DNA of 5,551 bases from Methanosarcinaceae archaeon (GTDB lineage Archaea; Halobacteriota; Methanosarcinia; Methanosarcinales; Methanosarcinaceae), in NCBI GenBank assembly GCA_028690255.1, contig JAQVBP010000173.1, positions 1 to 5,551 of the forward strand, given 5' to 3'. The translations under genes were made by a program, and so were the position numbers. The notes below the pieces were generated by a model. It did not search any database, had not been told where the DNA came from, and saw nothing but the letters and a program-made list of their open reading frames with translations. Positions 1 through 4,695 of this stretch are shown piece after piece (the stretch's first letter is position 1; every line of letters starts with the position of its first letter).

Positions 1-106
1 GTACTAGGGCGTGAAGTGGCTTCACTCCCCAATCTTCCGGGATTACCCCCACCTCGGTTTGCTTGTAGCCAGCCGGGATGTTCCCGGCGCTGCATTCCGC
101 ACTCAC
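1..106 (-). CDS. hsdS: Type I restriction-modification specificity subunit HsdS, N-terminal fragment (runs off the window)
   Basis: Only the first 35 codons are present; the gene continues beyond position 1. Read on the minus strand from a GTG at 106-104, the protein contains GYKQTEVGVIPEDWGVKPL. The segment YKQTEVGVIPEDW is a very recognisable opening of type I specificity subunits, found just before the first target-recognition domain. HsdS gives a type I methylase/restriction complex its DNA target and normally sits directly downstream of hsdM, as it does here. The start is uncertain: the frame stays open upstream to a TGA near 187, with further GTG and TTG codons. GTG at 106 was chosen because it gives the usual short lead-in (MSAECSAGNIPAGYK), although no strong ribosome binding site precedes it. 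With hsdM destroyed upstream, this subunit has no visible cognate methylase in the window. Confidence 0.75.
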   Translation of the reverse strand, partial: MSAECSAGNIPAGYKQTEVGVIPEDWGVKPLHALV

Positions 107-146
107 GGAACCCACTCTTTTCAGCGATGATGTGGAACCAGAGCAA

Positions 147-169
147 TTGGTCAGCAGACTGCTGACCAA
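147..169. repeat. Perfect 23-bp palindrome in the hsdM-hsdS junction
   Basis: TTGGTCAGCAG at 147-157 is followed by a single A and then by its exact reverse complement CTGCTGACCAA at 159-169. It lies between the end of the hsdM remnant and the start of hsdS. Such near-zero-loop symmetry suits a dimeric protein binding site or a recombination/insertion scar better than an RNA hairpin, because the loop is only one base. Which of these it is cannot be read from one copy. Confidence 0.8.
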
Positions 170-208
170 ATAGGAGCTCAGGACAACTCAAGTAAAATAC
201 CTGTTTTT

Positions 209-789
209 TCAGTCGTATCTTAAACCCCAGGCGGTTGTGGAAGCAGTTGTTTCAGCCTCGCGGATTCCGAGTATTCGGGCTATGGCCCGGCTGACCTCGG
301 CGGGGGTTAGAACTGGCCTTTGTTTTTCCCGCCCTCCGTTGCGAAGTGGCGCATGAGATATTCGTAAGCATCCCCCAGGATATCGCCCCCTTCGGTGTGG
401 TTCTTCGAGAAATCAAGAGCAGGGTTCCCGAAAATGGCAATGAGATTGGAAAGCCTGTCCACCTGTTCCTTCCCGCTGCCGAATTTGATGGAATCGTTGA
501 AGTCAGGCATGTCGGACAGCCTGTTCGCACTGACCAGAGGACTGATTATTTTCTTGTTAATCTGATCCCCGAGATCCGGCTTGCCTTTGAGAGCGACCAT
601 ATCCCTGAAGCTCGCACCTTCAGAGACGGTTATAGGAGCAAAGGGCATGTCGGTGTATTTGTCGCTGACGTATTTGATAAATAGCAGGACGAGGACATAG
701 TCCTTTTACTGGCTGGCATCCATTCCGCCGCGCAGTTCGTCGCAACCGGCCCAGAGGGACGAGTAAAGTTCGGATTTTTTGAGAGCCAT
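209..789 (-). pseudogene. hsdM: Type I restriction-modification methylase subunit HsdM, truncated and disrupted
   Basis: From ATG at 789-787 (preceded by GGGGGT at 800-795, five bases away) the reading begins MALKKSELYSSLWAGCDELR, the start of the HsdM N-terminal helical domain. Codon 28 is TAA (708-706), where family members usually have Tyr in DASQYKDYV. The frame then stays open for 132 codons (KDYVLVLLFIKYVSDKYTD, later HTEGGDILGDAYEYLM) until TAA at 309-307. There, one base is missing from the expected GQFYTPAEVSR. Restoring it gives 32 more codons (TPAEVSRAIARIL, then EAETTASTT), ending at TGA 211-209. Resemblance to HsdM stops at about position 233, just before the expected SAM motif DPxCGSG. 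The rest of the methylase domain, including the catalytic NPPF-type motif, is absent, so about 185 of the usual 500 or so codons remain. It cannot encode a working N6-adenine methylase. The last residues before the stop (AWGLRYD) are probably junction sequence. Confidence 0.9.
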
Positions 790-790
790 T

Positions 791-970
791 TCAGACCCCC
801 GCCGAAGGTTTACTCCGGACTGCCTGGCTGAATCTGAAATCTAACTTTTGCAGCTTGAAAAGCTTGCTACCGGATTTCGGGTAGTCCGGGACGACTCCGG
901 GCTTATATTTCCTGCCTTCCGGGGCCTGTATGCAGGTGTTTTTTCCGTTTTGTTCCACACATATTAACAT
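791..970 (-). CDS. Doubtful 59-codon ORF directly upstream of the hsdM remnant
   Basis: An ATG at 970-968 opens a frame of 59 codons (MLICVEQNGKNTCIQAP, later KPGVVPDYPKSGSKLFKLQK) ending in TGA at 793-791, one base before the hsdM ATG. A longer version would start at TTG 1003. I do not recognise the product. It is basic, has no membrane segment, and many of its codons look like local coding usage (GTC GTC CCG GAC TAC CCG). The tight junction with hsdM would allow translational coupling. Against it, the ATG overlaps the best minus-strand AT box (979-970), so a transcript started there would begin inside the ORF, and the ribosome-site candidate GAGGGG lies too far upstream. It may instead be untranslated leader of hsdM or a gene fragment. 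Confidence 0.3.
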   Translation of the reverse strand: MLICVEQNGKNTCIQAPEGRKYKPGVVPDYPKSGSKLFKLQKLDFRFSQAVRSKPSAGV

Positions 971-979
971 TTTATAGAA
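968..979. promoter_or_regulatory. AT box usable in both directions (candidate divergent TATA element)
   Basis: The stretch CATTTTATAGAA reads TTTTATAG on the plus strand and CTATAAAATG on the minus strand, both reasonable archaeal TATA boxes. On the plus strand it would start transcription near 1000, giving the phosphatase gene at 1110 a leader of about 110 bases. On the minus strand it would start near 945, giving the hsdM remnant a leader of about 155 bases. No BRE was confidently assigned, so this is a candidate only. Confidence 0.4.
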
Positions 980-982
980 TGC

Positions 983-1039
983 CCCCTCAGAAATGACAGT
1001 CAAAAGTAATAAATGTGTTCGTGCCCCTCAGAATAGACA
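983..1039. repeat. Pair of imperfect 16-bp direct repeats upstream of the phosphatase gene
   Basis: CCCCTCAGAA followed by ATGACA (983-998) recurs as CCCCTCAGAA followed by TAGACA (1024-1039): 14 of 16 bases match, with a 10-base exact core. The copies are 41 bp apart, close to four helical turns, so a protein could contact both on one face of the DNA. They flank the transcription start expected from the AT box at 970-977, a natural place for an operator. Function is inferred from placement only. Confidence 0.5.
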
Positions 1040-1109
1040 TATTACAAAAGGTTCGGAGTTGACGCAATCCTCCCCTTGCCTGAAGGCACGTTTATCCTTT
1101 GAGGTATTC

Positions 1110-2000
1110 ATGAATCCCAAAAAGAATTCAGAGAATTCAGAGAATTCAGAGAAAAGAAAAAAAGAAGCTCCCCTCCTCTCTCCGGCCGAAATCCTGAACA
1201 AAGAAGCTGCAAAACAGGCCCTTTTGGCCCTTCTCCCTGAGGTGGACTCGCTTTTCAGGGCCGAACCCGCCGTGCTCAGGCCCGAAGCCAACCCTTTCCT
1301 CCTTATAGGGGACATCCACGGGGATCTGGAGGCCCTCGAATTAATCCTGGAAAAAAGGGACGAAATGGGGGTCGAACACATGCTCTTTCTCGGAGACTAT
1401 GTGGACCGGGGCCCGAGAGGAGTAGAGGTCCTGATCGAACTTTTCCGCCTGAAGCTCAGAGACCCTGATAAAATCCTCCTGCTAAGAGGAAACCACGAAA
1501 CCGTGGATATGAACCTTTACTACGGCTTTTTCCAGGAAACCGGGTTTGACGAGCAATTCCTCCGGAAAATTACCCGGACCTTCGAACTCATGCCAGTTGC
1601 AGCCGTGCTCCGGGGGGGGACTTTCTGCGTACACGGGGGGCTTCCGGGCCCGGAACTTGTCGAGAATATTTCAAAAGAAATGCCCTTCCCTTACCTCTGG
1701 AACGACCCCTCGGAAAGGCCCGGGCTCACGCCTTCGAGCAGAGGGAAAACGGTGAACGAATTCGGGCCGGACGTGGTTGAGGAATTCCTGCAGCTAAATG
1801 GGCTGGAAAAAATCGTAAGGGGACACACGGCGCTTGTGATGGGGTATGAATGGTGGTTCTGGGATAAACTCCTCTCCCTCTTTTCCTGCCCCGATTACGT
1901 GGGCCTGAAAAACAGGGGGGCCTTTGCCCTGCACATGGAAGGAAAAATTGAGATCATTTCATTCGACCACTCAGCCTTCGGCAACCCGACCACCCGGTGA
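1110..2000 (+). CDS. PPP-family serine/threonine protein phosphatase (PP1/PP2A-like, archaeal)
   Basis: A 296-residue cytosolic metallophosphatase expected to remove phosphate from Ser/Thr residues using two metal ions. The PPP signature motifs are all present and in order: GDIHGD (67-72), GDYVDRG (95-101), RGNHE (126-130), HGG (175-177), WNDP (197-200), SSRG (209-212) and RGHT (237-240). By family knowledge, D68, H70, D96, N128, H175 and H239 are the metal ligands, H129 is the proton donor, and R100 and R211 bind phosphate. The catalytic set is complete, and the length fits the core domain. A PP1-type phosphatase of this family has been characterised from Methanosarcina thermophila. Start: ATG 1110 is preceded by GAGGT at 1101-1105, four bases away. 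The frame is open back to ATG 993, but that extension looks non-coding and spans the direct repeats. Residues 1-20 are a charged, low-complexity tail (NSE repeated three times, then KRKKE). No cofactor or kinase gene is adjacent, so its substrate is unknown. Confidence 0.93.
   Translation: MNPKKNSENSENSEKRKKEAPLLSPAEILNKEAAKQALLALLPEVDSLFRAEPAVLRPEANPFLLIGDIHGDLEALELILEKRDEMGVEHMLFLGDYVDRGPRGVEVLIELFRLKLRDPDKILLLRGNHETVDMNLYYGFFQETGFDEQFLRKITRTFELMPVAAVLRGGTFCVHGGLPGPELVENISKEMPFPYLWNDPSERPGLTPSSRGKTVNEFGPDVVEEFLQLNGLEKIVRGHTALVMGYEWWFWDKLLSLFSCPDYVGLKNRGAFALHMEGKIEIISFDHSAFGNPTTR
1125..1151 (+). repeat. Three tandem copies of a 9-bp unit in the phosphatase N-terminus
   Basis: AATTCAGAG is repeated three times without error, encoding Asn-Ser-Glu three times at residues 6-14. 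A 9-bp unit keeps the frame when copies are gained or lost, so the tail can vary in length without breaking the enzyme. It lies outside the catalytic core. Confidence 0.9.
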
Positions 2001-2006
2001 ACCGGG
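1993..2006 (+). repeat. Inverted repeat across the phosphatase stop codon
   Basis: CCCGGT (1993-1998) and ACCGGG (2001-2006) are perfect complements separated by GA. The TGA stop (1998-2000) lies inside. A two-base loop is too tight for a stable RNA hairpin with all pairs formed, and the sequence is short, so it may be chance. It is not followed by a T run. Confidence 0.4.
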
Positions 2007-2041
2007 ACTGAAAACCCTGTTTATAAAAAATCAGGTCCCTT

Positions 2042-2080
2042 CAGGGGATTCGATAATCAAATTCCCTGGTTTTCTTATAT
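2042..2080 (+). terminator. Hairpin plus T-rich tail, candidate phosphatase terminator
   Basis: CAGGGGATT (2042-2050) pairs with AATTCCCTG (2060-2068) over nine positions, one being a G-U pair, around a 9-base loop. It is followed by GTTTTCTTATAT. It lies about 40 bases after the phosphatase stop. Archaeal termination depends mainly on the T-rich tract; the hairpin could protect the 3' end. Confidence 0.5.
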
Positions 2081-2222
2081 TACGGGACAGTAAACTTTAT
2101 CCCTGTTCGGCCCTACTGTCGCGCCAACGGCAAAATGTCGTATTAAACCAATTACGGTTATTCAGAATCGTTCAATCTTTGAGGATTGGCAAGACAATAT
2201 CCTAAAATCTGAAAAATTCAAA

Positions 2223-2236
2223 AAACATATATAATT
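2223..2236 (+). promoter_or_regulatory. Candidate TATA box for the surface-protein gene
   Basis: AAACATATATAATT is the best archaeal TATA-like sequence in the intergenic region, with an A-rich upstream flank where BRE would lie. Transcription would start near 2258, leaving a leader of about 80 bases before ATG 2338. The ribosome site is poor (AGAGAT at 2325-2330, seven bases from the ATG). Confidence 0.5.
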
Positions 2237-2337
2237 ATCAAATAGTTCCTGGTCAGCCCCCAAAATCCTGTCAACTACCTCCCCCTAAAACCTTCGGCTG
2301 TCAGGGACGAAATCATCAAAAAAAAGAGATAATAAAC

Positions 2338-2886
2338 ATGGACCTTCAAAAACTATGCATACTAATTATTTTAACTGCAATGGTATTTATAAATCCTGCA
2401 ATCGCATCAAATCCTATTATTGATATCGATTATAATATCGATGATATTGAATTAGAACAGTTCTCTTTTACAAATCCCGATACAACGTCTATCAATATTG
2501 ATCATACTGGTATTCTTAACAGAGATGGAACCGGTGACGACGATACATCTAATTCATATATACCAGATTATATCAATCAATTGAAAAATGCACCAGAATA
2601 CGTGTCAGTAGACGACTATTACAAGGATTCTAATTCTTTTGACAATTACGACGATTACAATGATTCCAAATATATCGAAGATTTCGAAAATTCCAGCTAT
2701 TCCAGCGATTATAATGAATCCAAATATTTCGATGATTTCGAAAATTACAACGATTCCAAATATTTCGGCAATTCCAATGATTCAAAAACTGAACCGATAA
2801 ATTCTGATACCCAAAAATTACCTGGATTTACCTTTGGAATCACATTTTTATCTACAATGGTCATTTTTAAATTAAAACAAAATTAA
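2338..2886 (+). CDS. Secreted acidic repeat protein with a PGF-type C-terminal anchor signal
   Basis: The 182-residue product was not recognised as a known named protein, but its architecture is clear. Residues 1-23 form a signal peptide (hydrophobic CILIILTAMVF, cleavage expected after AIA at 21-23). The mature part is strongly acidic, rich in Asn, Asp, Ser and Tyr, and lacks cysteine. Residues 107-148 hold three imperfect 12-residue units: YNDSKYIEDFEN (107), YNESKYFDDFEN (125) and YNDSKYFGNSND (137). All five N-x-S/T sequons (N108, N118, N126, N138, N147) fall in this stretch, so it may be a glycosylated stalk. The end, LPGFTFGITFLSTMVIF followed by KLKQN, has the PGF motif (162-164), a hydrophobic segment and a basic tail, as in archaeosortase A substrates, which are cleaved near PGF and attached to lipid. 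The hydrophobic stretch is short, so plain membrane anchoring is also possible. Composition is far more AT-rich than the flanking genes, suggesting fast divergence or transfer. No archaeosortase gene is in the window. Confidence 0.8.
   Translation: MDLQKLCILIILTAMVFINPAIASNPIIDIDYNIDDIELEQFSFTNPDTTSINIDHTGILNRDGTGDDDTSNSYIPDYINQLKNAPEYVSVDDYYKDSNSFDNYDDYNDSKYIEDFENSSYSSDYNESKYFDDFENYNDSKYFGNSNDSKTEPINSDTQKLPGFTFGITFLSTMVIFKLKQN
2658..2787 (+). repeat. Degenerate coding repeats in the surface-protein gene
   Basis: Segments encoding Y-N-D/E-S-K-Y recur three times with closely similar DNA (for example GATTCCAAATAT and GAATCCAAATAT), twice followed by a GATTTCGAAAATT segment. The spacing between units is irregular (54, then 36 bases), as expected from old internal duplications that have since diverged. 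Confidence 0.75.
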
Positions 2887-2890
2887 AACA
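2869..2890 (+). repeat. 11-bp perfect tandem duplication over the surface-protein stop codon
   Basis: AAATTAAAACA occurs twice back to back (2869-2879 and 2880-2890). The TAA stop (2884-2886) lies in the second copy. Because 11 is not a multiple of three, the duplication creates the final KQN and the stop, so it reset the end of the protein. Confidence 0.85.
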
Positions 2891-2950
2891 TCAATCAACA
2901 GGTCTACAAGCTGCAATTAAAGGTCAACTACTATTCGATTCCAAAGTATG

Positions 2951-2972
2951 TTCAAAAACCCAGATTTTTGAA
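2951..2972. terminator. AT-rich inverted repeat downstream of the surface-protein gene
   Basis: TTCAAAAA (2951-2958) and TTTTTGAA (2965-2972) are exact complements around the 6-base loop CCCAGA. It lies 64 bases past the stop codon, before the next promoter. It could end or stabilise the surface-protein transcript. The stem is weak, so this is a tentative assignment. Confidence 0.4.
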
Positions 2973-3017
2973 ATCGATCCATTGATCAGGAAATTTTCAT
3001 ACTAAATGATTGCCTCT

Positions 3018-3029
3018 TTTTTATAATCA
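3018..3029 (+). promoter_or_regulatory. Candidate TATA box for the geranylgeranyl-reductase-family gene
   Basis: TTTTTATAATCA lies about 55 bases before the start codon and would place the transcription start near 3050, with a leader of about 30 bases. No other good AT box lies closer. The gene therefore looks separately transcribed from the surface-protein gene. Confidence 0.5.
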
Positions 3030-3080
3030 ATAGAATAAACGAAAAAACAACAACAAAATAACAACACGGAAAATATTGCT

Positions 3081-4391
3081 ATGATGTATGACGTGGTAGT
3101 TGTGGGTGCGGGTCCTGCCGGTTCAACCGCGGCCCGGTATGCAGCCATGAACGGGGCAAAGGTGCTTTTAATCGAGGAACACGCCTTCATAGGTTCTCCG
3201 GTGGGTTGTGCAGGCCTCCTTAGCACACGGGCCGTTTCCGAGTGCGACCTTAAGCCTTCGGATGAATTTGTTTTCAATTCCGTGAGGGGGGCCTTCGTAC
3301 ACGCTCCGGACGGGCAGTGTCTTCCAATAGACGGAAAACATACAAAAGCCTACGTGGTCTCAAGGAAAAACTTCGACCGCACCCTGGCAGCTATGGCCGT
3401 CGAGGAAGGAGTCGAAATCTCCCTCAGGACCCGGGCCGTGGGGCTTGAAAAAATCAATTTTGATCCGGGGACCGGGGGGGGAGAAGGGTCAGGCTCTGAA
3501 TCCGGATCGAAATCAGAACCGAAATCAGGATCAAAAACCAGGAAAAACCCGGGTCTAAAACTCCCGGTCCTGAAAAACGGCAAACCCGAAACCATAACCG
3601 CAGGCGTGGTAATCGGGGCCGACGGGGTGAAAAGCCAGATCGCCCGCTTTGCGGGACTCGGTCGGCCGAAAACCGTGCTTCCTGGAATTCAGATCGAGGC
3701 CTCCTATGCCCCGGATGCCGCTGATTTTGTCGAACTTTTCCCGGGCTCTGCGGCTTCCGGCTTTTTCGCCTGGACCATACCTGTTAACGAAAAGGTCTCA
3801 AGGATAGGGCTTGCTCTGGACCCCCGCTTCGTCAGGGATACCGGAAGGGATGAAAGGCTGCCGCTCTCCTATCTCCGCCGCCTGCTTGAGACAAACCCTC
3901 ACGTAAAAGCCAGATACGGAGGGGACATGCTCGATTTTGTTGTCGGGGGAATTCCCATAGGTCCTCCGGAAAAAACCGTAAGCGACGGGGTGATGCTTGT
4001 GGGCGACGCCGCAGGACAGGCGAAACCGACTTCCGGAGGAGGAATTTATCCGGGGGCCTTTGCCGCAAAAATCGCGGGCAGGGTAGCGGCCGGGGCTGCA
4101 CTTGAAGGGGACCTTTCCTTAGAGCGGCTTTCGGAATACGACCGGCTCTGGCGAAAGGGGCTTGGAAAAGAGCTTGAAATTGGGCTGAAAGTCCACGATT
4201 ACATCGGGAATTTGCAAGACGAACAGTTAAACGAACTGATAGGGGGCCTTAACAAACCCTCCATCCTTGAAACGATCACGGAATACGGGGACATGGACCA
4301 CCCCTCAGTCCTGCTGAAAAAACTCATGTTGTCCGGAAACTCCCTGCGGCTTATGAGAGTCTTCGGGACCTTTTTAAAAACAATCTTTTAA
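3081..4391 (+). CDS. Geranylgeranyl reductase family FAD-dependent oxidoreductase
   Basis: The 436-residue flavoprotein has the plan of archaeal geranylgeranyl reductases, which saturate isoprenoid double bonds, for instance in archaeol lipids. GAGPAG (9-14) is the dinucleotide fold that binds the FAD ADP moiety, with acidic residues E32-E33 at the end of the second strand. PVGCAG (40-45) matches the conserved Cys-containing segment after it. GADGVKSQIAR (179-189) and GDAAGQAKPTSGGG (308-321) are the second and third FAD-contacting motifs, and GFFAWTIP (227-234) resembles the family's YxWxFP substrate-cavity motif. The order and spacing support the family firmly; the exact substrate is unproven, since methanogens carry several paralogues. 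Start: ATG ATG at 3081 and 3084, and either gives a typical MYDVVVVGAG opening; the ribosome site is weak. Residues 128-163 are an unusual Gly/Ser/Lys-rich insertion in the loop before the second FAD motif. No other lipid-synthesis gene is adjacent. Confidence 0.88.
   Translation: MMYDVVVVGAGPAGSTAARYAAMNGAKVLLIEEHAFIGSPVGCAGLLSTRAVSECDLKPSDEFVFNSVRGAFVHAPDGQCLPIDGKHTKAYVVSRKNFDRTLAAMAVEEGVEISLRTRAVGLEKINFDPGTGGGEGSGSESGSKSEPKSGSKTRKNPGLKLPVLKNGKPETITAGVVIGADGVKSQIARFAGLGRPKTVLPGIQIEASYAPDAADFVELFPGSAASGFFAWTIPVNEKVSRIGLALDPRFVRDTGRDERLPLSYLRRLLETNPHVKARYGGDMLDFVVGGIPIGPPEKTVSDGVMLVGDAAGQAKPTSGGGIYPGAFAAKIAGRVAAGAALEGDLSLERLSEYDRLWRKGLGKELEIGLKVHDYIGNLQDEQLNELIGGLNKPSILETITEYGDMDHPSVLLKKLMLSGNSLRLMRVFGTFLKTIF
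3470..3560 (+). other. Gly/Ser/Lys low-complexity insert in the reductase, beginning with a G8 tract
   Basis: The segment encodes GTGGGEGSGSES, then alternating Ser-Lys and Ser-Gly residues, and finally KTRKNPGL. The DNA has near-repeats (GGATCGAAATCAGAACC, then GAAATCAGGATCAAAAACC) and begins with eight consecutive G (3474-3481). The reading frame is intact on both sides. It probably forms a flexible surface loop; related enzymes usually have only a short turn here, by my recollection of the family. Confidence 0.6.
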
Positions 4392-4695
4392 ACGAAGTTT
4401 CGGATCGTTTTCCCGTATCTTCAGCAATCAATTCCACCCTGGCGGAATTAATATGTCTCGAATCATTCAGAAAACCAGGCCTGGCGACTCAATAGGTTTT
4501 TCGCCATGTCCAGCCAATATTTTTTCTGTTTTTCGAGCTTGCCGGACTTTCAACCCCTGGGACCTGGTTTGATATGTCCACTTTTCCACCTCAGCAGGTT
4601 TTTTATTTTTAATAAATCAAATCGGGGAATATTTTGTGGCTTAAACCAGATTTCGACAAACATTTATGATTTCCATAGGAGGGGAGACAGTGCTC
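4392..4695. other. Intergenic stretch after the reductase gene with T-rich tracts and small palindromes
   Basis: No gene is supported. It contains AATTCC (4430-4435) paired with GGAATT (4444-4449) and the 10-bp palindrome CCAGGCCTGG (4475-4484). Two plus-strand T-rich tracts follow, TTTTTTCTGTTTTT (4520-4533) and TTTTTTATTTTT (4599-4610). The T tracts are reasonable terminators for the reductase transcript, which faces the DUF2124 transcript head-on. Open frames here lack start context and any recognisable product. Confidence 0.5.
4520..4610 (+). terminator. Two T-rich tracts, candidate transcription end of the reductase gene
   Basis: In archaea, runs of T in the non-template strand are sufficient to terminate transcription. 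The tracts at 4520-4533 and 4599-4610 lie 130-220 bases after the stop codon. An earlier TTTTTAAAAAC at the very end of the coding region is shorter and less likely. Confidence 0.4.

Larger units (their letters stand above)
2007..2337. other. 331-base intergenic region between phosphatase and surface-protein genes
   Basis: No convincing gene is present. It holds the terminator candidate at 2042-2080 and a widely spaced inverted repeat, GACAGTA (2086-2092) with TACTGTC (2114-2120). A TATA candidate sits at 2225-2233, and a run of A residues precedes the next start codon. Base composition shifts from GC-rich to AT-rich across it. I looked for insertion-sequence coding remnants on both strands and could not establish any. 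Confidence 0.6.

Noticed and set aside
346..684. Plus-strand open frame of 112 codons across the hsdM remnant.
   Set aside because: It is the antisense of clearly recognisable HsdM sequence.
706..708. Possibility that the in-frame stop in hsdM is a recoded pyrrolysine codon, as methanogens can use UAG.
   Set aside because: The codon is TAA, not TAG, and a second lesion plus the large deletion show plain gene decay.
993..1109. Longer start for the phosphatase at ATG 993.
   Set aside because: The added 39 residues contain no domain, lack a ribosome site and cover the direct repeats and the likely transcription start. ATG 1110 has GAGGT at good spacing.
1028..1381. Minus-strand open frame of 117 codons opposite the phosphatase gene.
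   Set aside because: It mirrors the phosphatase coding strand, contains runs from the NSE repeat read backwards, and has no recognisable protein features.
1924..2205. Plus-strand frame overlapping the phosphatase 3' end and the intergenic region.
   Set aside because: It overlaps the end of the true gene out of frame, and its distal part shows no recognisable protein.
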